A stretch of DNA of 64,000 bases from Lactobacillus amylovorus DSM 20531 (GTDB taxonomy: Bacteria; Bacillota; Bacilli; Lactobacillales; Lactobacillaceae): the NCBI RefSeq assembly GCF_002706375.1, contig NZ_CP017706.1, forward strand, positions 1,302,001 to 1,366,000, written 5' to 3'. The translations under genes and the position numbers were made by a program. The notes beneath the pieces are model-generated. The model was not told where the DNA came from and ran no database searches. It saw only the letters and a list, made by a program, of their open reading frames with translations. Shown here one piece after another: positions 53,584 to 62,492 of this stretch (position 1 is its first letter; each line of letters opens with the position of its first letter).

Positions 53584-54474
53584 ATGCAAAAATCTAGAAT
53601 TACAAAACATATTTTTATTTTGGGCTTACTGAGTGCAGTGATGCTGCTGCTTTCTGCATGCTCAAGTAGCCAAAAGTCTACAAGTAGTGATAAGGTATCG
53701 ATCGTTGCGTCTACTAACGTTTGTGCCGATATTGCCAAAAATGTGGCAGGCAAGTACGGAAACGTGCAAGCTGTGATCAAGAACAGCGCAACTGATCCGC
53801 ACGATTTCGAACCAACTACGGCTGATGCCAAGGAATTATCCAAGGCCAACATTATTGTGGCAAACGGCCTAGGCTACGATGACTGGATGAATAAATTAGC
53901 TAGTTCAGTTAACAAAAAGCCAGTTTTAGTGGGTGAAGATTTGATGCACCTTAAGAAGGGTGACAACCCCCATATTTGGTACAATTTAGATATGCCAACT
54001 AAGTACGTGAACTATTTAGTTAAGCGCTTGTCAAAGTTGCAACCAAGTCATGCGGCTTACTTTAAGGCTAATGGTAAAAAATACCTAGCAAAGATTGCGC
54101 AAATTAAGCAACTTGCTAAATCAGGCAAAAAGGACGGCAAGCCAGTTTACGTTAGTGAGCCTGTCTTTGACTATGCCTTGCAAGAAGCCGGCTACAAGAT
54201 CGGTGACAAGGACTTTGAAAAAGCCGTGCAAAATGGTACTGATCCAAGTCCTAAGACTATCAACAAGATGACTAAAGAAATTGAAGATAAGAAGATCGCT
54301 TTCTTCGTTAATAACACGCAAGCAAGCAGTTCAACTGTGAAGACTTTTGTTAAATTGGCAAAAAAGAACAATGTGCCAGTGCTCAGCGTGCGAGAAACAA
54401 TTCCGAACAACACAACTTACTTGGATTGGATGAAAGAAAATTATCAGAATTTAGCTAATATTAGTAAGCAATAA
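53584..54474 (+). CDS. Metal ABC transporter substrate-binding lipoprotein (Zn/Mn, cluster 9 type)
   Basis: 296 residues from the ATG at 53584 (ggaggt RBS). Lipoprotein signal with lipobox LLSAC near 25. Metal-site candidates: His in TDPHDFEPT, His in DNPHIWYN, and Glu in VSEPVFDYAL where zinc-type proteins usually have His. The last acidic ligand is not obvious (FFVNNTQASSS). No His-rich loop. So metal choice, zinc or manganese, cannot be fixed. Gene order SBP-ATPase-permease. Confidence 0.88.
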   Translation: MQKSRITKHIFILGLLSAVMLLLSACSSSQKSTSSDKVSIVASTNVCADIAKNVAGKYGNVQAVIKNSATDPHDFEPTTADAKELSKANIIVANGLGYDDWMNKLASSVNKKPVLVGEDLMHLKKGDNPHIWYNLDMPTKYVNYLVKRLSKLQPSHAAYFKANGKKYLAKIAQIKQLAKSGKKDGKPVYVSEPVFDYALQEAGYKIGDKDFEKAVQNGTDPSPKTINKMTKEIEDKKIAFFVNNTQASSSTVKTFVKLAKKNNVPVLSVRETIPNNTTYLDWMKENYQNLANISKQ

Positions 54475-54508
54475 ATGAGCTAATTTAGCGAGTAAAGGGG
54501 ATGCTAAA

Positions 54509-55156
54509 TTGATCTTAGATGTGAATGACCTTTCAATGAGATTTGATACAACGACCGTCTTTCAAGATTTGAATTTCAAGCTTGAAGATGGTTCAATGAC
54601 TGCTCTGCTTGGTCCAAACGGAACAGGAAAAACTACTTTGATTAAGATTTTGATGGGGATGCTTACACCAACAGGCGGTAGCTATAAATTCTCATCAGAC
54701 GTCAAGTTGGGCTATGTTCCGCAATTTAGAAATATTGACTCAGAATATCCTCTTTCAATTCGTGCCTTTATCGAATTGAACGCTCCACTTTTTAAGACTA
54801 AAAAAGTAAAAGAGCAAATCGATCGTCAAATTACTGAGACGCATTTGGACAAAATTCAAAATACGCGCATGGGTGAAGCTTCAGGTGGGCAAAAACAACG
54901 TGCCTACTTGGCGCAAGCGCTACTCGACCGTCCTAACATGATTATCCTGGATGAAGCGACAGCGAGCCTGGATCCGGCTGCTAAGGAAGAATTAATGGGC
55001 CTGATCAAACACTTGAATCAGGAACACAAGATTACTGTGCTATTTGTAACGCACGATATACCGCTGGCTAAAAAGTACATGAGCGATTATCTGTACTTAA
55101 ACAAGGGGACGATCAGACAAGGAAAGATGAAAGACTTTAAGGAGGATTTTGAATGA
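54509..55156 (+). CDS. Metal ABC transporter ATP-binding protein
   Basis: 215 residues from a TTG start with aaagggg RBS. Walker A GPNGTGKTT near 34, signature ASGGQKQR near 125, Walker B MIILDEATASLD near 145 and H-loop VTHD near 180. ZnuC/MntB-type. Overlaps the permease gene by 4 bp. Confidence 0.93.
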   Translation: MILDVNDLSMRFDTTTVFQDLNFKLEDGSMTALLGPNGTGKTTLIKILMGMLTPTGGSYKFSSDVKLGYVPQFRNIDSEYPLSIRAFIELNAPLFKTKKVKEQIDRQITETHLDKIQNTRMGEASGGQKQRAYLAQALLDRPNMIILDEATASLDPAAKEELMGLIKHLNQEHKITVLFVTHDIPLAKKYMSDYLYLNKGTIRQGKMKDFKEDFE

Positions 55157-55950
55157 TGTTTCAATATGAATTCATGCGTTATGCCTTCTTAGCAAGTACT
55201 TTTATTGCGATCACCTGTGGTGTGGTTGGCGTGTACGTTGTAGCGCGTAGTTATGCGTTCTTAGCTCACACCTTGTCAGAAATCGGTTTTGCCGGTGCTG
55301 CTTTTGCGGTGTTTATCGGTATTGCGCCGTTATGGGGGATGCTTTTGTTCACCTTGCTTGGTGCGATCAGTGTTGGCGAATTGTCCATGCACAGCGATCA
55401 AAAGGAATCGTCAATTAGTGCGATTTCAGCACTATTTATTGGACTAGGCGTTTTATTCCTGGCGATTTCTGGTTCCAATAGCCGTTACGCTACGAACATC
55501 TTGTTCGGTAGTATCATAGGTGTAGATCGACAAGGTGTAACCCAATTGGTTATCTTGTCCGTCATCGTTTTGTTGATGATCCTTTTGTTGCAACGGAGTT
55601 TGAACTTCGATTCCTTTGACCATATCGGCGCTGCTGCGCACGGTATTCATACCGGTTTTGTTGGCATCGTCTTCTTGGTTGCAATGGCTATGTCTGTTGC
55701 AATTGGTGCGCAGATCGTTGGTTCATTGCTAGTATTCATTTTGTTAACACTGCCATCATCGACGGCGCGTTATATCGGTAAAACGATCCCCGCAATGATC
55801 GGCTGGTCAATCGGCTTTGCCTTAATCGGTGTATGGGCCGGACTTTACTTGGGCTTTATTACTAACTGGCCAGTTACCTTCTTCATTGCTACGATTGAAG
55901 TTGTGATTTACTTGGTTGCTTACATGGTTCACGTCATTAAGCACCGTTAA
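55153..55950 (+). CDS. Metal ABC transporter permease (ZnuB/MntC-like)
   Basis: 265 residues with about eight membrane helices. Family motifs ARSYAFLAHTLSEIGFAGAAFA near 28 and VGSLLVFILLTLPSSTAR near 195. ATG ATG start overlapping the ATPase stop. Last gene of the metal uptake operon; a strong terminator follows. Confidence 0.93.
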   Translation: MMFQYEFMRYAFLASTFIAITCGVVGVYVVARSYAFLAHTLSEIGFAGAAFAVFIGIAPLWGMLLFTLLGAISVGELSMHSDQKESSISAISALFIGLGVLFLAISGSNSRYATNILFGSIIGVDRQGVTQLVILSVIVLLMILLLQRSLNFDSFDHIGAAAHGIHTGFVGIVFLVAMAMSVAIGAQIVGSLLVFILLTLPSSTARYIGKTIPAMIGWSIGFALIGVWAGLYLGFITNWPVTFFIATIEVVIYLVAYMVHVIKHR

Positions 55951-55970
55951 AAAATAGAATCAAAATTATC

Positions 55971-56009
55971 AAAACGCATTAAGGAACGATTTTCCTTGAT
56001 GCGTTTTTT
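55971..56009 (+). terminator. Rho-independent terminator of the metal transporter operon
   Basis: Stem AAAACGCATTAAGGAA/TTCCTTGATGCGTTTT with one wobble and a short loop, followed by T. Confidence 0.92.
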
Positions 56010-56050
56010 GGTGCTAAAATCGAAACTGTTTGATAAGGGGGAGATCTTGA

Positions 56051-56344
56051 ATGAAAAAGTGGATTGCGATAATTGTAGCAAGTATCGCGGGAAGCTTCAG
56101 TACTTCTGCTTACACGAGCTACTACATCAACAATACGGATAAAATTGGGGTTCAACAAGGTGGTGCCAACTTAGGGTTAGATGGTCCTAAGAAATATAAG
56201 TCTAAGGCCGAATTGATTAAAAAGTATGCACCTTACAAGAATGACGTTGACCAAATTTTGCAAGGCTTGGAATACAACAAGGCACAAATGAAACAAATTT
56301 CTAAAAAATTGAATAAACAAGCAGAAGAGGAAACCAACAAGTAA
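56051..56344 (+). CDS. Small secreted or membrane-anchored protein of unknown function
   Basis: 97 residues. An N-terminal hydrophobic segment (3-22) is followed by a Gly-rich stretch and a charged helical tail (LEYNKAQMKQISKKLNKQAEEE). RBS gggggag. One base separates its stop from the next gene, so they share a transcript. Confidence 0.7.
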   Translation: MKKWIAIIVASIAGSFSTSAYTSYYINNTDKIGVQQGGANLGLDGPKKYKSKAELIKKYAPYKNDVDQILQGLEYNKAQMKQISKKLNKQAEEETNK

Positions 56345-56746
56345 AATGAATAAAGTAAGAAAAATCTGTCTAATCATAGTTGCTTGCGTTTTAGTGATTG
56401 CAGCAGGAGTCGTGGTATATCTCACTGTTCAAAGTGGAAAATCGTCGAACTCTGCTTCTGAAGTTGCCACAAGTAAAAATAAGCATAAAGGTTCAAGCAC
56501 TAGTTCTTCATCTTTATCACAATCATCAAGTAGCGAAGAAAGCAGCAGTGATGATCAAAGCAGTAAATTTGCGCAATCAGGTTGGAGCAGTGATCAAGAA
56601 GCCCAACTTGCAAGCTTCATGAACCGATTTGGTACCAAAATGAAGCAAAAATACAAGGAATATAACGGCCAAGAATCAATCGAAACTTTAGCTGGTGAAA
56701 AATATCCGGACGACTTTAATGAAAAACGCCCGAAAATCCCCGTATT

Positions 56747-57211
56747 TTAATGCGGGGATGGATAGGGCTTGCCGTCTCTAACGGCATTGTAGATCTGGTC
56801 ATTAATGTACTTTTCTACTACTTCTTTAGACATATTCCCTACCGTGCCAAAGTAATAGCTGGGTGACCATAAATGTCCGCCCCACATCTTGTTTTGCTTA
56901 ATTTCGGGATGATTCTTGAAGAATAAAAAAGCACTTCTTCCTTTGAGTGCTTTGACTACGCTTGAACCTGATTTTGATGGTCTAAAGCTGATAAGCAAAT
57001 GAATATGTTCAGGCATTACCTCCATTTTTTCAATTTTGATTTGATTATCTTCAGCTATTTGCTTGAGCAGGTCTCGCATTTCTTGAGCCAGGTCTTGGTT
57101 AGTAAAGATTTGATTGCGGTATTTAGTACACCAAGTTAGATGATAGTGTGCATTATAGACGTAGTGTTTTTCATAGCCTGCGTCTTTTATTTTGTCTCTC
57201 TTATTATTCAT
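56747..57211 (-). CDS. tnpA: IS200/IS605 transposase TnpA (Y1 HUH)
   Basis: 154 residues. The HUH motif PEHIHLLISF near 68-77 and catalytic Tyr in VVEKYINDQI near 137 are intact. Cuts and rejoins single-stranded DNA at the element's hairpin ends. Divergent from tnpB. Its coding end overlaps the left-end hairpin. Confidence 0.95.
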   Translation of the reverse strand: MNNKRDKIKDAGYEKHYVYNAHYHLTWCTKYRNQIFTNQDLAQEMRDLLKQIAEDNQIKIEKMEVMPEHIHLLISFRPSKSGSSVVKALKGRSAFLFFKNHPEIKQNKMWGGHLWSPSYYFGTVGNMSKEVVEKYINDQIYNAVRDGKPYPSPH

Positions 57212-57310
57212 AGTCTAATATCCTTTCGTCTATTATGTATCTATTTACTGTTGATTATAAGATATACATAGGATATAATCAAATTACAATAATACAAGGA
57301 GGTGAAATAC

Positions 57311-58642
57311 ATGAAAAGAATGAGCAGTTTAGCCTATCATTTTGGCGTTAAGCTTCGCTTTTATCCTAGTTCTAAGCAAAAGAAAATCATTAAACTAAAC
57401 TATGATGCGCAGCGCTTTGTCTACAACTCTTATGTAGGACGCAATCGGACTAGCTACCATGCTAAACGTTATTTAGCTAATAGGCAAAATCGAGCAATGC
57501 CCTTTGCTTTTTCTGCTCTTAATAGCTATGAAGTCCAACTGGCAGAAACAGTAGTCATCAATAATGAATTATTGGCTAAGCCTAAGAATATTCGTGATGC
57601 TTATAGCTTTTTACGTGTTAAAGAAATTGATAGTCTCGCTCTTGCCAATGCGATTCAAAACTATCAGAAAGCTTGGAACAACTATCGCAAGATTGGTCAT
57701 GGAATTCCGACTTTTCACAAAAAACGCAGCGACTGGTCATATCAGACCAACTGTCAATATCCTAAGCAGTCAGAAGCCTATCTTGATAACGGGACAGCTA
57801 GATTTATTGATGCTAAACATATTAAATTGCCTAAGCTGGGAATTGTCCGCATTGCTGGTTTTAGAAAACTGATTAAAGAGCGCTTGCTTAAGCAGATTCC
57901 AACTAGAATTGGCACAGTCACGATAAAAAAGACCGCTGATGACCAGTTCTACCTGTCTATGCAATTAGGCAGCGATACTGCTTTTGTTAATGAATTACCT
58001 AAAACACAAAGTCAAATTGGCATTGACCTCAATTTAGATAACTTCCTAACAGCATCTAACGGAGCAATGGTCGCTAATCCACGATTTTATCGCAAAACCA
58101 AAAAGAAGCTGGCCCATGCCCAACGTGTCTTGTCTCGCAGGCAGCGCCGGGCAAAAAAAGAAGGACGCAATTTGTGGCTAGCAAAAAACTATCAAAAACA
58201 GCGTCTAATAGTCGCTAAACTGCACGATAAGATCAGAAGACAGCGTAATGACTTTTTACAAGTACTCTCAACTGCACTAATCAAAAACCACGATTTAGTA
58301 GTTGCCGAGGAATTAAGAAACAGAAACCTGTTAAAGAATCATGCCTTGTCGCAATCAATTTCTGATGTCGGCTGGCGTAGTTTCCTGAATATGCTGGCTT
58401 ATAAGGCAGATCTATATGGTAAAGAATTTCTAACAATTGATCCTAAATATACTACTCAACGCTGTCATGCTTGTGGCAGTATTATGGGCCAAAATGGTTA
58501 TAAGAAATTAACCCTTAAGGATCGGGAGTGGACTTGTCCAATTTGTCGAATGCCCCATATTCGTGATTGGAATGCGGCAGTGAACATCTTAGAAAAAGGA
58601 TTAGGAAATTGGCAAAATCCTAAAATAAAAAAAGCAGCCTAG
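57311..58642 (+). CDS. tnpB: RNA-guided nuclease TnpB (OMEGA effector)
   Basis: 443 residues from the ATG at 57311 (ggaggtg RBS). N-terminal HTH-like domain, then RuvC parts: IGIDLNLDNF with Asp near 237, VVAEELRNRN with Glu near 330 and the last Asp in IRDWNAAVN near 425. A zinc finger CHACG...CPIC lies near 394-417. All catalytic residues are visible, so it should be functional as an RNA-guided DNA nuclease that helps retain the element. Confidence 0.93.
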   Translation: MKRMSSLAYHFGVKLRFYPSSKQKKIIKLNYDAQRFVYNSYVGRNRTSYHAKRYLANRQNRAMPFAFSALNSYEVQLAETVVINNELLAKPKNIRDAYSFLRVKEIDSLALANAIQNYQKAWNNYRKIGHGIPTFHKKRSDWSYQTNCQYPKQSEAYLDNGTARFIDAKHIKLPKLGIVRIAGFRKLIKERLLKQIPTRIGTVTIKKTADDQFYLSMQLGSDTAFVNELPKTQSQIGIDLNLDNFLTASNGAMVANPRFYRKTKKKLAHAQRVLSRRQRRAKKEGRNLWLAKNYQKQRLIVAKLHDKIRRQRNDFLQVLSTALIKNHDLVVAEELRNRNLLKNHALSQSISDVGWRSFLNMLAYKADLYGKEFLTIDPKYTTQRCHACGSIMGQNGYKKLTLKDREWTCPICRMPHIRDWNAAVNILEKGLGNWQNPKIKKAA

Positions 58643-58820
58643 AAAGGCTGCAGTCCGTTAGCAACTCGCGGACTTAAAAGGCTTTGGTAATTAGACGACC
58701 TCTATCGGCAATAGTCAAAAGACTATTGCTGGTAAGTCAAGTCCGTATCTAAGCAAGTTGGTGTTCTGGTTAGCGCAAGCTAACGAGCCACTAAGCCCTA
58801 GACTTCAGTCTAGGGTAGTT
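58643..58820 (+). ncRNA. Putative omega RNA region at the IS605 right end
   Basis: About 175 non-coding bases between the tnpB stop and the IS end. They hold several short inverted repeats, for example AGTCCG/CGGACT (58652/58671), CAATAGTC/GACTATTG (58710-58729), TTAGCG/CGCTAA-type and the terminal CCCTAGAC/GTCTAGGG. In characterised IS605 elements this region is the guide scaffold, with the guide read from the flank. Boundaries are inferred. Confidence 0.6.
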
Positions 58821-58930
58821 GACGATGTATTCCGATAATAGCAAGAAGACAGAGACAATCAACATCGGCTGGTATCCATCTTTGAAGAAGGACTATGATT
58901 ACCACGTCGTTTCGATCTTCAACTGCAATG

Positions 58931-58976
58931 TTGGCAATCCTGAACAACATATTACTTATTTGTTCAGGATTGCCAA
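58931..58976. repeat. 17-bp perfect inverted repeat
   Basis: TTGGCAATCCTGAACAA (58931-58947) and TTGTTCAGGATTGCCAA (58960-58976), 12-bp loop. No T-run follows, so it is not a standard terminator. It sits in the 3' remnant of the DUF4767-like gene where the reading frame breaks. Confidence 0.85.
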
Positions 58977-59103
58977 CCAGTTGCTTTAGTCGATCAAACC
59001 ACTAATGGTTCTGACTGCATGGTCAAGGAAACAGCCAACCAAGAAGTTAGAACCTCATTTGCTAATATTTTTGAAGGCAATAATTAAAAAATAGAAAATA
59101 CAA

Positions 59104-59143
59104 AAAATAACCAGACTGAATCTCCAGCCTGGTTATTTTAATT
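59104..59143. terminator. Bidirectional terminator
   Basis: Stem AAATAACCAG-CTG/CAG-CTGGTTATTT with a TTTTAATTT tail; between the DUF4767 remnant and the convergent PPOX pseudogene. Confidence 0.85.
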
Positions 59144-59155
59144 TAGATGGGAAAA

Positions 59156-59521
59156 TTATTCGTAGATTTCTTCGATATCAATATCTACAACGTAAGCAGC
59201 AGGTGCGCCGCCTTCAGTTGCGATCTTCTTTTGGTAATCGTCATCTTCGTGAATGTGAGCAGTACCCTTGATACGAACGTTGGTGTGTGATGGAACGTCA
59301 GCAACCACAACAGCAGCCTTAGAACCGTTCTTCAAGTTTTCGTATGCATGTGCCTTGGTCTTTTCAAGGTATTGTAAGTGACCGTTATCAAGCACCTTCA
59401 TTGATTGCTTAGGACCAACTTGTGGTTCACCGTTCTTGTCAACGGTTGAAAGGTAAGCTAAGTGGGTCTTGAAGAATTCGATTTGTTAGTCAGTAAGTTT
59501 AGTTGCGTCTAATTTTTTCAT
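59156..59521 (-). pseudogene. Pyridoxamine 5'-phosphate oxidase-family protein with an internal stop
   Basis: The true start is probably the ATG at 59521, behind an aggaggcac RBS, giving MKKLDATKLTD, then TAA near 59488, then QIEFFKTHLAYLSTVDKNGEPQVGPKQSM and on to the normal end. One base change (for example GAA or CAA to TAA) explains the break. The fold is the small FMN-binding split barrel. Re-initiation at 59401 would lack the FMN-binding strands. Confidence 0.8.
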
Positions 59522-59873
59522 GTTGTGCCTCCTGTATTTGACTTATTGCCTATAGTATAAGAGCAATTTAAACTAAAAGAATTGACATAGATCAAGAAAA
59601 AGCAATTTTTTATATCACTAATCTGTATTATAGAAAGATGCATACAGAAAGTCTATGAAAACGCATTAAAAAAACTGCTCTATTCCGAGGAGCAGTTTCA
59701 AAAATGATGTGAGAAATTTTACTTTCCATTAAATGTTATATATTTTGTGAGCTAAACTTGCAAGCAAAACTTTTATAAATTGCAATAATTCGTCAAAATG
59801 AGTTTCAAATTTTTATTTTTTGTCCAAAAATGATTAAATATATTATTAGAGAATTTTTTGATGGTGATATACG
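59522..59873. other. Intergenic region before the lactate permease
   Basis: 352 bp. It holds the promoter region of the reverse PPOX gene (TTGACA-like at 59582 on the forward strand is not oriented for it), a hairpin AACTGCTC/GAGCAGTT at about 59669-59698 without a forward T-run, and AT-rich sequence with several possible -10 boxes near 59840. No ORF or repeat I would defend. Confidence 0.4.
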
Positions 59874-61388
59874 ATGTGGATTAAATTTGCAATAGCATTG
59901 ATACCAATTATCTGGCTGATCATTTCGCTGGGCGTAATGCGTATGTCTGCGGCTCGTGCTTGTATAATTGGACTTGTTTTAACGGTTTTATTGGCAATCT
60001 TTAGCTTTAAGTTGTCTGTACCGAATACGCTGACGGCAGCCCTAGAAGGAATCATCATGGGTATCTGGCCGATCATGTTCGTAATCGTGGCAGCGTTATT
60101 TGCGTACAATGTGACGACTGAATCAGGCGGGATGAAGACCATCCAGGACATGTTAGCCACTATTTCTACTGACAAGCGAATCATTGTCTTGATCATTGCT
60201 TGGGGCTTTGGTGGTTTCTTGGAGTCAATCGCTGGCTTTGGTACTGCTGTTGCAATTTCCGCGGGGATTTTAATTTCGTTTGGCTTAGAACCAATTCAGG
60301 CTTCTGTCATCAGTTTAATTGCCAACACGACAGCTACTGCCTACGGTGCAATTGGTTTGCCTATTTTGACATTAGGTGAAGTAACCAATTTGAATCAAGT
60401 GTCATTATCTTTCCTTGTTTCACTGCAGTTATGCATCTTGGTAGTACTTGTGCCATTTATCTTGGTAATTTTAACCGGTGGTGGTTTAAAAGCAATTAAA
60501 GGCGTTGGCTTTATTACCTTGATGTCAGGATTGGGCATGGCTATTCCCCAGGTAATTGCGGCTAGATTCGTTGGTGCGGAACTTCCTGCAATCGCCGGTT
60601 CAATCTGCTCTACTGCCGTAACTATTTGGTTAACTAAGTGGCATAAGGATGAAAAAGTGTCAGAGGTTGAAAGACCTGATAATAAGACATTGCTTAAAGC
60701 ATGCTCTACTTTTATTTTGATCTTTATCTTCGTAATTTTGGCATCTTCACTTGTTCCACCAGTTAACAACTTATTGAACAAAGCAACCACAAACTTGGTT
60801 GTTTACACTGGTAAGAACCCTAACACACTTTCAATTAGCTGGCTTTCATCCCCAGGTACATTGATTTTGATTGCTACTCTTATTGGTGGCACGATTCAAG
60901 GCGTTAGCTTCAAACGCATGATGCAAATTTTATGTAAATCAATCAAGGCAGTGGGCATGACCACCGTTACGGTTTGTGCGATTGTTGGTCTTGCCAAGGT
61001 GATGGTTTACGCTGGAATGACTGATGCATTGGCCGTTGCTTTGGTTAGCTTGCTTGGTCAAGTTTATCCATTATTCGCTCCGCTTATTGGTGCGCTTGGT
61101 ACATTCCTTACTGGTTCCGCAACTTCAGCCAACGTATTATTTGGTAACTTGCAGTTGTCGGCAGCGACTGATTTGGGCGTAAACAAGTACTGGGTTGTTG
61201 CTTCGAACATGACTGGTGCGACAGCAGGGATGCTTTCACCACAGAACATTGCGGTAGCCACGGGTTCGATTAACCGCGAAGGTGACGAAGGTGAAATCCT
61301 GAAGGAAACTGTCAAATGGGGTAGCCTGTACTTGGTTGTCTGCTGTGTGTTCTTGTACATTACAGGTTTGTTGACAGGTATGATTTAG
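59874..61388 (+). CDS. L-lactate permease (LctP/LldP family)
   Basis: 504 residues with about 12 membrane helices. Family motifs include GGFLESIAGFGTAVAISAGILISFG near residue 105 and GALGTFLTGSATSANVLFGNLQ near 400, then ASNMTGATAGMLSPQNIAVA near 440. Moves lactate, and possibly glycolate, with protons across the membrane. Lactate oxidase is encoded at 24125, so uptake and oxidation are both present. ATG start with a tgatggtga RBS. Confidence 0.92.
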   Translation: MWIKFAIALIPIIWLIISLGVMRMSAARACIIGLVLTVLLAIFSFKLSVPNTLTAALEGIIMGIWPIMFVIVAALFAYNVTTESGGMKTIQDMLATISTDKRIIVLIIAWGFGGFLESIAGFGTAVAISAGILISFGLEPIQASVISLIANTTATAYGAIGLPILTLGEVTNLNQVSLSFLVSLQLCILVVLVPFILVILTGGGLKAIKGVGFITLMSGLGMAIPQVIAARFVGAELPAIAGSICSTAVTIWLTKWHKDEKVSEVERPDNKTLLKACSTFILIFIFVILASSLVPPVNNLLNKATTNLVVYTGKNPNTLSISWLSSPGTLILIATLIGGTIQGVSFKRMMQILCKSIKAVGMTTVTVCAIVGLAKVMVYAGMTDALAVALVSLLGQVYPLFAPLIGALGTFLTGSATSANVLFGNLQLSAATDLGVNKYWVVASNMTGATAGMLSPQNIAVATGSINREGDEGEILKETVKWGSLYLVVCCVFLYITGLLTGMI

Positions 61389-61404
61389 AAAAAATGATTG
61401 ATGC

Positions 61405-61435
61405 GGCTTCTGCTGTGATGGCGGAAGCTTTTTTA
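61405..61435 (+). terminator. Terminator after the lactate permease gene
   Basis: Stem GCTTCTGC/GCGGAAGC with one mismatch, seven-base loop and six T. Confidence 0.8.
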
Positions 61436-61508
61436 TTTATCTTATAATTTCTTTTATAGAAGATATTAGACAAAATTTACGAAAATGTTTTTTATGGAAG
61501 ATATTACT

Positions 61509-62460
61509 ATGATAATAAAACGTGATAAATACATGAAGTTCCTGAATGAATTCAAGGATAATGATGCAATTAAGGTCATTACTGGAATTCGCCGTTCAGG
61601 GAAAACATTTTTGATGAATATGTTCATTGATCAGCTTAAGGATGAAGGCATACAAGATGATCAAATCATTCATATTAATTTTGAAGATTTGGCCTTCAAC
61701 GATCTAAAAAATGAGATGGACCTATATAAGTTTGTGCATGAGCATGAAAATAAAGAAAAAAAGAATTATCTTTTCTTTGATGAAATTCAGAATGTGTAAA
61801 ATTGGGAAAAAGCAATCAACAGTTTTCGAGTAGATATGGATGCTGACATTTATATTACTGGTTCTAACTCTTACTTGTTTATCTGGTGAAATGGCAACTT
61901 TACTATCTGGCAGATATGTTGAGCTAAAGGTTTATCCATTATCATTTAAAGAATATTACGATTAGTTTTACGTGATATAGCTCTTCGCTCGAATACTCGA
62001 GATGACAAGGCAATTGTTGCAACAATCATATCTATTCTATGAGACTAAAAAGTATAGCATTCGTGGTAAAAAATTACTGTCTACTTTAGGCAAATATTAT
62101 GTTGCAGATACAGGTTTGAGAAACATTAGGCTTAATAAAAATTATCGTGATAATTTAGGTCATCAGATTGAGAACATTGTCTTTATTGAACTTCTTCGCA
62201 GAGGCTACAATGTTGACGTAGGCGATTATTCTGGTAAGGAGATCGATTTTGTTGCCCGCAAAGGTAATGAAATTAAGTATTATCAGGTAACAGAACATTT
62301 ACCAGAAGGGAGTACGCGTGAAACTGATAATTTACGCTATATTCCTGATGGATATCAAAAGACAGTATTATCATTGTCACAGTTTGATGAAGGAACGGTT
62401 GATGGTATAGCTGTAAAATATTTGATCGATTGGTTATTAGAAGAACAAATAAAAAGATGA
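61509..62460 (+). pseudogene. AAA_14/DUF4143 ATPase, decayed
   Basis: N-terminal part 61509-61799 has Walker A GIRRSGKTFLMNMF and Walker B YLFFDEIQNV, then a TAA. The frame would go on NWEKAINSFRVDMDADIYITGSNSYL, shift, read SGEMATLLSGRYVELKVYPLSFKEYYD, and stop. A stretch of about 80 codons is missing. The C-terminal part 62002-62460 has the DUF4143 domain: GKYYVADTGLRN, HQIENIVFIELLRRGYNVDVG and EIDFVARKGNEIKYYQV. At least three lesions, so non-functional. Confidence 0.88.
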
Positions 62461-62492
62461 TAGTTTCACGTGAAACATATCATCTTTTTTCT
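62456..62492 (+). terminator. Terminator hairpin containing the parS-like palindrome
   Basis: Stem GATGATA-TTTCAC/GTGAAA-TATCATC (one asymmetry) followed by six T. The stem core is the parS-like site. Confidence 0.8.
62462..62477. promoter_or_regulatory. parS-like ParB-binding site
   Basis: AGTTTCACGTGAAACA matches the ParB consensus TGTTTCACGTGAAACA at 15 of 16 positions, with the GTTTCACGTGAAAC core intact. ParB is encoded at 11687-12571, about 50 kb away. parS sites cluster around oriC, so the whole window is probably in the origin region. Confidence 0.8.

Larger units (their letters stand above)
56720..58823. mobile_element. IS200/IS605-family element with divergent tnpA and tnpB
   Basis: About 2.1 kb. 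The left end carries hairpin ATCCCCGTATTTTAATGCGGGGAT near 56737-56760; the right end carries CCCTAGACTTCAGTCTAGGG near 58796-58815. These subterminal hairpins replace terminal inverted repeats in this family, and no target duplication is seen. The left flank ends TTTAA, a plausible target motif. Exact ends are uncertain by a few bases. Confidence 0.88.
56346..59087 (+). pseudogene. DUF4767-like secreted protein gene, split by an IS605-type element and frameshifted
   Basis: First part 56346-56719: membrane anchor (7-29), Ser-rich linker and the domain start WSSDQEAQLASFMNRFGTKMKQKYKEY, as in DUF4767 proteins. Second part 58824-59087: MYSDNSKKTETINIGWYPSLKKDYDYHVVSIFN, then a stop near 58987. 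Another frame continues PVALVDQTTNGSDCMVKETANQEVRTSFANIFEGNN. Deleting the IS joins the halves in frame at YPDDF-K-MYSDN. The second lesion lies beside a 17-bp perfect inverted repeat. Confidence 0.75.

Noticed and set aside
59654..59668. Possible cre site ATGAAAACGCATTAA before the lactate permease.
   Set aside because: The 3' half lacks the conserved CA and the distance to the gene is over 200 bp.
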